Of a stretch of DNA of 46,759 bases, positions 32,502 to 41,075 are shown one piece after another (the stretch's first letter is position 1; every line of letters begins with the position of its first letter). The translations under genes were made by a program, and so were the position numbers. The stretch is from Flavobacteriales bacterium. GTDB taxonomy: Bacteria; Bacteroidota; Bacteroidia; Flavobacteriales_G; Salibacteraceae. The notes under the pieces are model-generated. The model did not search any database. It was not told the DNA's origin and saw only the letters and a list, made by a program, of their open reading frames with translations. The stretch is from contig DNTB01000036.1 in NCBI GenBank assembly GCA_003499525.1, positions 1 to 46,759 of the forward strand, written 5' to 3'.

Positions 32502-34139
32502 ATGGCTACTAATGATTTAGAGTTCAATAAATATGAGGACAAGAATAAATTGAAGCTTGCCGAACTGCGGCGCACATTAGCCAGAATATACCTCGGTGGA
32601 GGAGAAAAGCGCATTCAAAAACAACACGATCAGGGTAAGCTCACAGCTCGAGAGCGCATCAAATATCTTTTAGATGACGATGATACCAGCCTTGAAATAG
32701 GAGCTCTTGCCGGCTATGAAATGTATAAAGAGTATGGGGGATGTCCTGCGGCAGGTGTTGTGGTAAAAGTCGGCCATGTCAGCGGAAAGCAATGCATCGT
32801 AGTGGCCAACGACGCAACCGTAAAGGCGGGGGCATGGTTTCCAATTACGGGTAAGAAAAACCTTCGGGCTCAGGAAATTGCGATGGAGAATAATCTACCC
32901 ATTATTTACCTCGTAGATAGCGCGGGGGTATTCCTGCCATTGCAGGAAGAGATTTTTCCGGATAAAGAGCATTTCGGTCGGATATTCAGAAATAATGCAA
33001 AAATGTCTTCCAAAGGAATCATACAAATAGCCGCAATTATGGGTTCATGTGTTGCCGGAGGAGCCTATCTGCCTATAATGAGTGATGAAGCCATGATTGT
33101 GGATAAAACAGGAACTATATTTCTTGCAGGATCCTATTTAGTCAAGGCAGCCATTGGAGAAGATATTGATAATGAGACACTTGGGGGAGGAGTAACCCAT
33201 TCTGAAATATCGGGTGTTACCGATTATTTGTGTGCGGACGACTATGATGCACTGGACCGAATCAAGTACCTGATGGATAAAATCGGTGATTTTGATAAGG
33301 CTGGATACAACCGTGTAAAGCCCAAAAAACCCGCGAAGGACCCAAACGAATTGTACGGAATCCTTCCTATGGCCCGCAACAAACCTTATGATATGAAAGA
33401 ACTCATAGCCCGGTTAGTGGATGACTCTGAGTTTGAGGAATACAAAGAACGGTATGGAAAGAGCATTATAACGGCCTATGCCCGAATTGACGGTTGGTCG
33501 GTAGGCATTATAGCCAACCAAAGGAATATAGTGAAGACTAAAAAAGGAGAAGTCCAATTTGGGGGTGTAATCTATTCTGATTCAGCAGATAAGGCTACTC
33601 GTTTCATCATGAATTGCAATCAAAAGAAAATTCCGTTGGTATTTCTTCAGGATGTTACAGGCTTTATGGTAGGTTCAAGATCGGAACATGGTGGAATTAT
33701 AAAAGACGGAGCAAAGATGGTTAATGCAGTTGCCAATTCTGTTGTTCCGAAGTTTACGGTGGTAGTCGGAAATTCATACGGAGCCGGAAACTACGCCATG
33801 TGCGGCAAGGCATACGATCCGAGGTTAATAGTGGGTTGGCCCAGTGCAGAAATTGCCGTGATGGGTGGTGCGCAGGCTTCAAAAGTTTTATTACAAATTG
33901 AAGAAAGCAGATATAAGGCTGACGGCAAAGAACTGGATGAGGAAAAACGGAAGGAACTATTGGCTTCTATCCAGAAAAAATATGAGGATCATACCAGTCC
34001 GTATTATGCTGCGAGCCAGCTGTGGATTGATGCCATAATCGATCCATTGGAAACACGAAACTGGATATCCAGAGGTATTGAAATGAGCAACCATGCACCT
34101 ATAACGGAACCCTTCAATGCCGGGGTAATTCAAACTTAA
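32502..34139 (+). CDS. Acyl-CoA carboxylase beta (carboxyltransferase) subunit, MCC-like
   Basis: 545 residues from ATG 32502 (MATNDLEFNKYEDKNKLKLAELR); the frame also opens upstream inside wbqC. Carboxyltransferase features: GGGEKRIQKQHDQGKLTARERI, GCPAAGVVVKVGHVSGK, IIYLVDSAGVFLPLQEE, GSCVAGGAYLPIMSDE (first oxyanion GxxxGGAY), and FTVVVGNSYGAGNYAMCGKAYDPR (second). The closest pattern is 3-methylcrotonyl-CoA or geranyl-CoA carboxylase beta subunits, so leucine degradation is likely. The biotin-carboxylase alpha partner is not in the window. It is followed 10 bp later by the patatin gene. Confidence 0.92.
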   Translation: MATNDLEFNKYEDKNKLKLAELRRTLARIYLGGGEKRIQKQHDQGKLTARERIKYLLDDDDTSLEIGALAGYEMYKEYGGCPAAGVVVKVGHVSGKQCIVVANDATVKAGAWFPITGKKNLRAQEIAMENNLPIIYLVDSAGVFLPLQEEIFPDKEHFGRIFRNNAKMSSKGIIQIAAIMGSCVAGGAYLPIMSDEAMIVDKTGTIFLAGSYLVKAAIGEDIDNETLGGGVTHSEISGVTDYLCADDYDALDRIKYLMDKIGDFDKAGYNRVKPKKPAKDPNELYGILPMARNKPYDMKELIARLVDDSEFEEYKERYGKSIITAYARIDGWSVGIIANQRNIVKTKKGEVQFGGVIYSDSADKATRFIMNCNQKKIPLVFLQDVTGFMVGSRSEHGGIIKDGAKMVNAVANSVVPKFTVVVGNSYGAGNYAMCGKAYDPRLIVGWPSAEIAVMGGAQASKVLLQIEESRYKADGKELDEEKRKELLASIQKKYEDHTSPYYAASQLWIDAIIDPLETRNWISRGIEMSNHAPITEPFNAGVIQT

Positions 34140-34149
34140 ATAAATATAA

Positions 34150-36387
34150 ATGGCAGAGCGCCAATCACTTAAGAAAAGGATAAAGGCGTTACTTTATTTC
34201 TTTCCCATTCGGCTCTTTTTCTTTCACTTCCGCAGTGGCCATTTGTTGTTGATATTGTGGGTATTTCTTTTCGGAATCGTCCTGAAGAAATTTCTTGTAA
34301 AATACGGCGCGTACAATCTTTTTCTGTACCCCGAGTATCTCGACAGGGTCGGCATATTGTCACATCTCATTCTCGGATTTGGTATTGGGGTATTCATTAT
34401 GGGCTATCAGATTTCGTACTACATCCTTTTCGGACGATACTTTGCATTTCTGGCCACCCTAAGAAAACCGTTTCTCGTATTTAGCCTCAATAATGCGTTG
34501 ATCCCGTTGGCCTTTGTTCTGGTGTACGGTCTGGAGATGTATGATTATCAGCACCACGAACAATTGATGAGCAGCACGGCCATTTTCATTAATCTTTTTG
34601 GTTTTTTGCTGGGACTTAGTCTTTCTATAACCATTACGTTGACCTATTTCACCCAAACGAATCTCAACATTGAACGGACGAAACCCAAAGAAAAAATGAG
34701 TTATCGCCCGATTCAGTCGTTGCTGACACGGAGGGAAAAATGGTATCTGAATTTACCGACTAACGAATGGAGGGTGGGCACCTACCTAACCCCTAACTTT
34801 TCAATTCGTGCCGCACGAGGAATAGAGCATTATTCGAAAGAGACCATCAAACTGGTTTTTATGCAAAACCATATCAATGCGACCCTCTTCGATATTGGTC
34901 TGATCATCGCTTTACTGGTATTCAGCTTTTTTAGAGCCTCAGAATGGTTTATTCTCCCCGCTGCTGTGAATTTTCTCCTGCTTTTTTCCATTTTGCTCAT
35001 GTTTATCAGCGCGATCTATTCCTGGTTTAAGAGTTGGTCTGTTCTAATTTTCTTTATTCTTTTCGTTGGGTATGATCAGTTGGCCAATCGCGCTGGAATT
35101 CGCTATGAGAATTATGCATACGGGTTGCCCTATGACCAAAAAGTACCCTATTCAAATGCTTTTTTACAAGGTTTAACCTCGGATACTGTTGCAGTGCAGG
35201 AAGATGTAGAAAGAGAGATCCTCATCCTTAACCGTTGGAAATCAAGTCAGGAAAAAGAAAAACCAAAACTTCTAATCATCAATGTTTCAGGTGGGGGTTC
35301 GCGTGCTGCTCTCTGGGCGATGAGTGGTTTTCAAAAAATGGACAGCGTTCTGGATGGTAAGCTCATGACCAAAACCCACCTTATCAGCGGTTCTTCGGGG
35401 GGCTTAATAGGAGCAGCGTACTACAGGGCATTATATCGGTCGAGTAGTAGTGGAGGCCCGGTTCAGCCCAATGACCCGATGTACCGTGAGGCCATTAGCC
35501 GGGATTTGCTAAATCCTGTTGCTTTCGACTTCAGTCTTAACGATTGGATTTTTCGACTTAGGGGCTTGACCTATGCAGGGTACAACTACCCTCAGGACCG
35601 GGGCTATGCTTTTGAAAATCAGTTAAATAAAAACACCTATGGCTTTCTTAAAGGTAAGCTCTCAGATTATCATAACGCAGAAAAAAACGGTCAACTGCCC
35701 ACCATGATATTTGCTCCCAGCATAGCAAATGATGGCCGTCGAATGATCATTAGTACCAGAAGAATGACTTTCCTGACCAAGCGGTATGCTTTAGACCGGC
35801 GCAAAAATACCGCGCTAATTGATGCAGTTGACTTTCACCAATTGTTTCAACCCATTAAAAGAGACAGCTTGCGGTATCTGTCAGTCTTGAGGATGAATGC
35901 CACGTTTTTCTACATCCTTCCGATTGTGAGTCTGCCGACAGAGCCACGCATAGAGGTGCTCGATGCCGGATTTCGAGATAATTTGGGTATGCTTACCACT
36001 TTGGCCTATGCACGTCAATTTAAAAATTGGATCATGGAGAATACATCCGGTGTGGTGATCGTGCGATTGGTGGATCATGAATACCAGACCTTTGTGCAGG
36101 AGCAACCCGAAAAGAGCTTTATTGAATCTGTCAGAGGGCCGGTGGCAGGGTTATATCAGAATTATCTCAATATTCAGGATTTTAATCAGGATTTGCTATT
36201 GAATCAGTTGAATACGGAATTGGAAGGAAAAACAGAAGTGATAACTATTGAAATACCCAAGAATGAAACAAGAAGGGCATCGCTGAGCTGGCATCTGACC
36301 AACTCAGAAAAGAAACTGATTGTGGAGAGCTTTTCGGCTCCGTCCAATCAGAAAGCTCTACAGCGCTTGAAAACCCTGATGGAATAA
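34150..36387 (+). CDS. Membrane patatin-like phospholipase
   Basis: 745 residues. The N-terminal half has about seven transmembrane helices (residues 20-310). The patatin domain follows: oxyanion loop G381-G-G-S-R385 (INVSGGGSRAALWA), nucleophile elbow G414-S-S416-G-G418, and the Asp of the dyad in VLD605-A-G607-FRDNLG. The dyad motif reads DAG rather than the common DG[GA], but the Asp and following DNLG are intact. It would hydrolyse acyl esters at the inner membrane. It is co-directional with the carboxylase gene at a 10-bp gap, probably one transcript, and ends at a strong hairpin. Confidence 0.85.
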   Translation: MAERQSLKKRIKALLYFFPIRLFFFHFRSGHLLLILWVFLFGIVLKKFLVKYGAYNLFLYPEYLDRVGILSHLILGFGIGVFIMGYQISYYILFGRYFAFLATLRKPFLVFSLNNALIPLAFVLVYGLEMYDYQHHEQLMSSTAIFINLFGFLLGLSLSITITLTYFTQTNLNIERTKPKEKMSYRPIQSLLTRREKWYLNLPTNEWRVGTYLTPNFSIRAARGIEHYSKETIKLVFMQNHINATLFDIGLIIALLVFSFFRASEWFILPAAVNFLLLFSILLMFISAIYSWFKSWSVLIFFILFVGYDQLANRAGIRYENYAYGLPYDQKVPYSNAFLQGLTSDTVAVQEDVEREILILNRWKSSQEKEKPKLLIINVSGGGSRAALWAMSGFQKMDSVLDGKLMTKTHLISGSSGGLIGAAYYRALYRSSSSGGPVQPNDPMYREAISRDLLNPVAFDFSLNDWIFRLRGLTYAGYNYPQDRGYAFENQLNKNTYGFLKGKLSDYHNAEKNGQLPTMIFAPSIANDGRRMIISTRRMTFLTKRYALDRRKNTALIDAVDFHQLFQPIKRDSLRYLSVLRMNATFFYILPIVSLPTEPRIEVLDAGFRDNLGMLTTLAYARQFKNWIMENTSGVVIVRLVDHEYQTFVQEQPEKSFIESVRGPVAGLYQNYLNIQDFNQDLLLNQLNTELEGKTEVITIEIPKNETRRASLSWHLTNSEKKLIVESFSAPSNQKALQRLKTLME

Positions 36388-36391
36388 AAAA

Positions 36392-36420
36392 GAAAGGATG
36401 GCCAGCTGCACCATCCTTTC
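36392..36420. terminator. Bidirectional terminator between the patatin gene and rnpB
   Basis: Perfect 10-bp stem GAAAGGATGG/CCATCCTTTC with a 9-base loop. The reverse strand continues with TTTTTT, making it the rnpB terminator; on the forward strand it follows the patatin stop by 4 bp with a weaker T tract. Confidence 0.85.
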
Positions 36421-36426
36421 AAAATT

Positions 36427-36780
36427 GCAAATTCATAAGCCGGATTCTGTTTCAATGCTCATCATTTATCTCGACGTTCCGTCACCGAAACGCTCTATCA
36501 GCCTACCCTCCGCGATCAGGCGGGCTACCTTCAATCCGCGGTTTACATGGCCTTTCAGCACCTGAGGTTTACCTGGCTGCGCATGTTACCATGCACACCG
36601 GTGGGCTCTTACCCCACCTTTTCACCCTTACCGCGCCACTGCGGCGCGGCGGTTTACTTTCTGCTGCACTTGCTGTCTTCCGATTGCTCGGAATCCTTCC
36701 CGTTAGGAAGCAGGCTGCCCTCTGCTGTCCGGACTTTCCTCATAACGCCAAAGGCGTCACGCGATGAGCCGATTTGCCGT
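36427..36780 (-). ncRNA. rnpB: RNase P RNA
   Basis: Type A bacterial RNase P RNA. Visible landmarks on the reverse strand: GAGGAAAGTCCGGAC (conserved region I), AACGGGAAGGATTCCG, AGTAAACCGCCG, GGTAAGGGTGAAAAGGTG, GGTAAGAGCCCACCG (GGU-binding CCA region P15), and ACAGAATCCGGCTTA near the 3' end. The P1 stem pairs GCAAAT at the 5' end with ATTTGC at the 3' end, fixing the limits to within a few bases. It processes tRNA 5' ends. It has its own TAATTTTG box and a T-run terminator. Confidence 0.95.
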
Positions 36781-36781
36781 G

Positions 36782-36789
36782 CAAAATTA
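36782..36789 (-). promoter_or_regulatory. -7 promoter box of rnpB
   Basis: Reverse strand TAATTTTG matches TAnnTTTG and stands a few bases before the inferred RNA 5' end. Confidence 0.5.
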
Positions 36790-36814
36790 GCCTAATTATT
36801 TGATATTACGGGGT

Positions 36815-37873
36815 TTATGGATTTTCATCCAAATATTTTGAAGCATCTTTTTTGGTGCCTAACAGAATCGCAAGGTTCCTGGTGTCATCTCTGGATTCAA
36901 AAATGATCTTAAGTACCATAGTCAGTGGAACAGATAAGAACATGCCTACACTACCTAATACCCAACCCCAAAAGATTAAGGACAGAAAAACAACAAGTGT
37001 GCTGAGTCCCATACCTTCACCCATCACTTTGGGTTCAACCACAGAACCAATTACGAAATTGATTATTAAATAGCCCACACCTGTCCAAAGTGCAGCTCCA
37101 GAGCCCATTTCTACAGCTGCAAAAAGTACTGCTGGAACAGCAGCGATAAGCGACCCAATATTGGGAATGTAATTCATTAAAAATGCAATCAGGCCCCAAA
37201 GAATCGCGTATTGTACCCCCATAATCCAAAGCCAAATTGCAATGAGCAGACCGGTAGAAAAACTGGTTAAGGTTTTGATAGCTAAATAGTTACGTATTTT
37301 TCTGGAAATTTCATAAGGACGATTGCTCGGCTCATTTCTATGGGTTGAAATGGCTCTCAGCTTGGCAGGAATATCGTCCATTTCAAAGAGCATAAAGACT
37401 ACAACGAGCAAAATGATTAAGGCATTGCTCATAAACCCCGCCAATCCATTAAGGGCACCTGCCGTGAATTTCATTACCGCTCCCGGATCAAAGGAGTGTT
37501 GGATTTGATCCAGCGAAAGAGACATTCCGAGTCGCTCAAAGAGAGCAAGGGTTCCTTTCATGAAATCCACAACTGATTCTTCGTATTGAGGTAGGTTTTC
37601 AGAAAAATTTGCCAATGAGGAACCGACCAGTCCGCCCAACCCGCTCAGCAGGACGATCAATCCTATAACAACGGATAAAATGGAAGCGATCTTTGGGACG
37701 CCTTTCTTTTGCAGCCAAATTACGGGTTGTCCGCTGATCACCGCAATGAAAATGGCAAGCAGAAGTGGGGTAACAATGGTTGTAGCACTTTTTAATCCTG
37801 CAACGAATATGACTATTGCTGCCAGTACATAAATAGGCCTGAGCTCTGCGAAGACTTTCGGAGGTTGATGCAT
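36815..37873 (-). CDS. AI-2E transporter (TqsA/PerM-type) family protein
   Basis: 352 residues with about seven to eight transmembrane helices: VLAAIVIFVAGLKSATTIVTPLLLAIFIAVI, FMSNALIILLVVVFMLFEMD, AILWGLIAFLMNYIPNIGSLIAAVPAVLFA and LVVFLSLIFWGWVLGSVGMFLSVPLTMVLKIIFE. The NYIPNIGSxIAxxP motif is diagnostic of the family. Members act as exporters or Na+/H+ antiporters; the substrate is unknown. ATG 37873 directly precedes the conserved N-terminus. It lies downstream of the Smr gene on the same strand at a 20-bp gap. Confidence 0.9.
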   Translation of the reverse strand: MHQPPKVFAELRPIYVLAAIVIFVAGLKSATTIVTPLLLAIFIAVISGQPVIWLQKKGVPKIASILSVVIGLIVLLSGLGGLVGSSLANFSENLPQYEESVVDFMKGTLALFERLGMSLSLDQIQHSFDPGAVMKFTAGALNGLAGFMSNALIILLVVVFMLFEMDDIPAKLRAISTHRNEPSNRPYEISRKIRNYLAIKTLTSFSTGLLIAIWLWIMGVQYAILWGLIAFLMNYIPNIGSLIAAVPAVLFAAVEMGSGAALWTGVGYLIINFVIGSVVEPKVMGEGMGLSTLVVFLSLIFWGWVLGSVGMFLSVPLTMVLKIIFESRDDTRNLAILLGTKKDASKYLDENP

Positions 37874-37893
37874 AATTCCAAATGTAGTGAAAA

Positions 37894-38436
37894 CTAATTC
37901 TGATATAATCCTCTTATAATCACTTTCAGAGCACCATACGCATATTCCTCGTAGGAGGCCGGTTCGTACTCAAGGTCACCGTGTTCTTGGAGAACGCGCT
38001 TTACTTCTGCAGAAAGAATGCCTTTTCCAACGCCATGAATCACTACAAACTCCCGGATCTTTTGTGCGCGACAATCAGCAATGAAATGCTCTAACTTCTG
38101 GAGTTGAAAGGATAGAGCATGATCCCTTGGTATATGGCCCGTATGATCGATCAATCTTTCAAGGTGAAGATCAATCTCCGGAATACCACTTCGATTTTTA
38201 CCGGTAGGACGGAATGGAATCTTTTTATTTCGTTGTGCGACCTCATGGGTAATCATTTCATCTACGACGATATCCTGATGTGTGATTTCATTTCCAGAGG
38301 TCTTGATCACCTGGTCAGCCGTGTAGTCGTATTCAAAGCCGTCAATTTCTATCACCAGATTTCGACCAGAAACCTTTCTGATTACTCCTTCAAGTGGTTC
38401 ATCCAATATTTTGACCTTGTCTCCTGCAGCGAGCAT
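37894..38436 (-). CDS. Smr/MutS2-type domain protein (DUF2027-like)
   Basis: 180 residues. An N-terminal small beta-domain (AGDKVKILDEPLEGVIRKVSGRNLVIEIDGFEYDY) of the type found in DUF2027 proteins, a basic linker, then an Smr domain with EIDLHLERL and IREFVVIHGVGKGILSAEVKRVL (the HGxGxG loop). Smr domains bind or nick nucleic acids, and recent work links them to ribosome rescue. Start ATG 38436; the DUF2279 gene ends 1 bp upstream, so the two are an operon with the transporter. Confidence 0.88.
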   Translation of the reverse strand: MLAAGDKVKILDEPLEGVIRKVSGRNLVIEIDGFEYDYTADQVIKTSGNEITHQDIVVDEMITHEVAQRNKKIPFRPTGKNRSGIPEIDLHLERLIDHTGHIPRDHALSFQLQKLEHFIADCRAQKIREFVVIHGVGKGILSAEVKRVLQEHGDLEYEPASYEEYAYGALKVIIRGLYQN

Positions 38437-38437
38437 T

Positions 38438-39361
38438 TCAGAAATAAATTGGATGAAAAATAACTTTACCCCTGGAGTTAACCTCCAGTGTTGGAAACGG
38501 AATTTTGATGAAGCTCAGCACGATAAAAGTTCCTTTAAGAAATTTAGAACGTGTTTTAATCCGCTTTAGATCGACATCAAGGGATAAAAATCCTTTTCGA
38601 TACCGCTCAAATTCCGGATAGGGCTCACCGGTTTCTTCATCGAAAACCGGATTTTCATGACCTCCCAGCATACCTTCTGCGCCATATCCAACAGCCACAT
38701 TGAGCCATTTCGGAAAACGGGTTTCTCGTCGCATAAAGGAAGAAAGGTTCATGGAGAGCCAATAAGTGTGCCCATTGTAGTCTTTCAGCAGGCGCTCATT
38801 CCATGAACTGCCCAACAATTCCGGACGATATTGAGCATATTCGGTGGCATGATATGAGAATTTCATTTGAAAACGCTGCTCTTTCCACGTGAGTTGTTGT
38901 GCGAGAAAGAGTCCAGTTCCCAGTGTATTTGCTGCAATATCGCCCCAGGAAAAACCATATCCTGTAGAAAAACCATCAAATATCTCGATGGTGGTCATGA
39001 ACCCAACACTATAAACGGATCCCCAGATCGCCGAGTTTTTGTTGTTCATACCCGTCCACCAAAGGGCCTCATGGCCTAAATGTGCCAGGTAATATCCCGT
39101 TTGGATATGCCCGATTTTATCTACACCTTCCCATTCTGCGTTGTCATCAAAAGTTCCGAAAGATTGCGATTCGTGATCGGAATACCACAAGGTATAGAGG
39201 CCGGTCATTCCTAATGCATAACCGCCCAGTCCTACCGACATTACGCCAATTTTTCGGCCTTTGTGAACCGTTTCCGGGCGCCATCCATCGGGATAGAAAT
39301 CCAGGTTTTGCCCAAAGGTTAGGAGCGGGATTAAAAGCAGGATAAAACTGGCGAGGCGCAT
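38438..39361 (-). CDS. DUF2279 (YfiM-like) periplasmic/outer-membrane protein
   Basis: 307 residues from ATG 39361 (MRLASFILLLIPLLTFGQ, a signal peptide); an earlier start at 39388 would add nine residues. DUF2279 motifs: KIGHIQTGYYLAHLGHEALWWTG and EIFDGFSTGYGFSWGDIAANTLG (the H-x-x-xxY and E-xxDGxSxxxGxSxxDxxxN core). The rest is beta-rich. The family is an uncharacterised lipoprotein-like fold. First gene of the probable three-gene operon running to 36815. Confidence 0.85.
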   Translation of the reverse strand: MRLASFILLLIPLLTFGQNLDFYPDGWRPETVHKGRKIGVMSVGLGGYALGMTGLYTLWYSDHESQSFGTFDDNAEWEGVDKIGHIQTGYYLAHLGHEALWWTGMNNKNSAIWGSVYSVGFMTTIEIFDGFSTGYGFSWGDIAANTLGTGLFLAQQLTWKEQRFQMKFSYHATEYAQYRPELLGSSWNERLLKDYNGHTYWLSMNLSSFMRRETRFPKWLNVAVGYGAEGMLGGHENPVFDEETGEPYPEFERYRKGFLSLDVDLKRIKTRSKFLKGTFIVLSFIKIPFPTLEVNSRGKVIFHPIYF

Positions 39362-39530
39362 GCGGCTAAAATACAATGGCTGCGCCATGAGACCACGAGA
39401 AATGGCGAAGCATTAAAGGAAAGTTTTCTACAACCTATTCCAGTTTGATATTGCAGTAGTAAAATCAATCCTTAGGTCATGTAACTCAAAGCACCCAGCG
39501 TTCTTATGGTTTTATTTTCTTTTGCCGCTT

Positions 39531-40205
39531 ATGACGGGTCGAGACGTTTTAGGAGGAATAAAGGAGGAGTTCATACGTATACAAAACCCGGAAAAGGCTG
39601 GCCATATGAAAGCCTACATGAAGAACAGATATCCTTTTTTTGGAATTCAAGCTGGAGAACGAAAGGCCGTTCAGAAGAAGTTTCAGAGGGAGATAAGAGC
39701 GCTTTCCAAGGGAGAGCGGTTTCAACTTGTGCGAGATTTATGGGGGCGAGATGAACGAGAATATCAGCAGCTTGCCGTCGATATTCATTCTGATCGATAT
39801 AGAGAGTTGACCATAGAAGATTTACCGCACCTGGAGGAGCTGATTACCCAAAAATCATGGTGGGATACCGTTGATTTAATTGCAAGTCGATTGGTAGCAC
39901 AAATATTAAAGGATAATCAGAAGGAGCAGCAGAAATACTGCAACCGGTGGTTAAACAGTCAAAATATGTGGTTGCAGCGAACAGCTATTCTCTTTCAACT
40001 TAAATACAAGAGAAATACGGATTTTAGTTTACTCCAGAAAATCATCATTGAACTGATGGGGTCGAACGAATTTTTTATTCAAAAAGCCATTGGCTGGTCT
40101 CTCAGAGAATACAGTAAGACAAATCCTGAGGCGGTTAGGGCATTTATAGAGCACAACACACTAAAACCGCTTTCCGTAAGAGAAGGCTCAAAATATTTGA
40201 AATAA
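39531..40205 (+). CDS. DNA alkylation repair protein, AlkD-type
   Basis: 224 residues from ATG 39531 (MTGRDVLGGIKEEF); an upstream TTG at 39522 is less likely. HEAT-like repeats with the AlkD markers MKAYMKNRYPFFGIQAGERK, SWWDTVDLIASRLV, NMWLQRTAILFQLKYK and NEFFIQKAIGWSLREYSKTNP. AlkD excises N3- and N7-alkylpurines without base flipping. The stop and the next start share TAATG, so it is coupled to the thioredoxin gene. Confidence 0.9.
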   Translation: MTGRDVLGGIKEEFIRIQNPEKAGHMKAYMKNRYPFFGIQAGERKAVQKKFQREIRALSKGERFQLVRDLWGRDEREYQQLAVDIHSDRYRELTIEDLPHLEELITQKSWWDTVDLIASRLVAQILKDNQKEQQKYCNRWLNSQNMWLQRTAILFQLKYKRNTDFSLLQKIIIELMGSNEFFIQKAIGWSLREYSKTNPEAVRAFIEHNTLKPLSVREGSKYLK

Positions 40206-41071
40206 TGACCGAAGAGAACTCAATCGAGATCGAAGAGAAGAAAAGGACCAAACGCATTAACTACCTTACTATGGGCATTTTCGTGGGTGCCTTTGCGGCG
40301 GGTTATTTTTTCAGCTGGGTGTATGCTATCATAATGGCTTCTGCCGGGAGTTTCGCCATGGGACTGGTTTTCGGCAGAGCGCAAGAGAAATTCTTAAAGC
40401 AGTTTTACAACATCGGAGGGACCTACCTCTTCGTGCTGTTGGTCGTCGTCATCAATCCGGTTGTTCTGCCCTTTGCTTTGGCAGGAATCCTATTTTCCGC
40501 ATTGGGCTTGTTTCTCAAAATGAGAGGAACATCGCTAACGCAGAGCGCGATTATTGGAGTGGTTCTGTTGGGATTGACTTCCTGGGCTTCGATAGAGTTT
40601 TATTCCGGTTTTGCACAGCAATTTATGGCAGAAGAAACTACGGTTGAACTCAAGGATTTTCGCATTGAGGATTTAGAAGGTAACCCATTGACATTAAGTG
40701 ACTTAAAAGGAAAAGTGGTGATCATTGATTTCTGGGCCACCTGGTGCAGACCTTGTTTGGCCGAATTTGAAGAGCTTGAAGAGTCTTATGTTCAGTACAA
40801 GGACGATCCTGAAGTTCAATTTGTCATGGTGAATGCCGCCGGCAGTGGTGATGACATTTCGGATATCATTAAGTTTCAGGAAGACCATAAATTCGACCTG
40901 CCGTTTTATCGAGAAATCACTCGAAACCTGAGTGACCAGGCAGGCGTTAGTGCGTTCCCGACATTAGTGATTGTAGACAGGGAAGGGAACATTCGCGTAA
41001 CCCATAAGGGCTATACTCGCGGTGAAGATTTGGTGGGATTTATCGATGGTTGGATTGAGAAGTTGAATTAG
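40205..41071 (+). CDS. TlpA-type thioredoxin with N-terminal membrane domain
   Basis: 288 residues. Four transmembrane helices (about 18-140), then a TlpA/ResA-like domain: LKGKVVIIDFWATWCRPCLAEFEELEE with the redox C-x-x-C (CRPC), VMVNAAG, FDLPFYREI, and GVSAFPTLVIVDREGNI with the cis-proline. Predicted to work outside the cytoplasmic membrane as a disulfide reductase, for example in cytochrome maturation. Coupled to alkD by TAATG and convergent with the DUF3857 gene 5 bp away. Confidence 0.9.
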   Translation: MTEENSIEIEEKKRTKRINYLTMGIFVGAFAAGYFFSWVYAIIMASAGSFAMGLVFGRAQEKFLKQFYNIGGTYLFVLLVVVINPVVLPFALAGILFSALGLFLKMRGTSLTQSAIIGVVLLGLTSWASIEFYSGFAQQFMAEETTVELKDFRIEDLEGNPLTLSDLKGKVVIIDFWATWCRPCLAEFEELEESYVQYKDDPEVQFVMVNAAGSGDDISDIIKFQEDHKFDLPFYREITRNLSDQAGVSAFPTLVIVDREGNIRVTHKGYTRGEDLVGFIDGWIEKLN

Positions 41072-41075
41072 GCTC

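Noticed and set aside
36547..36795. Forward open frame across 36547-36795
   Set aside because: It is the complement of RNase P RNA, whose conserved regions are unmistakable.
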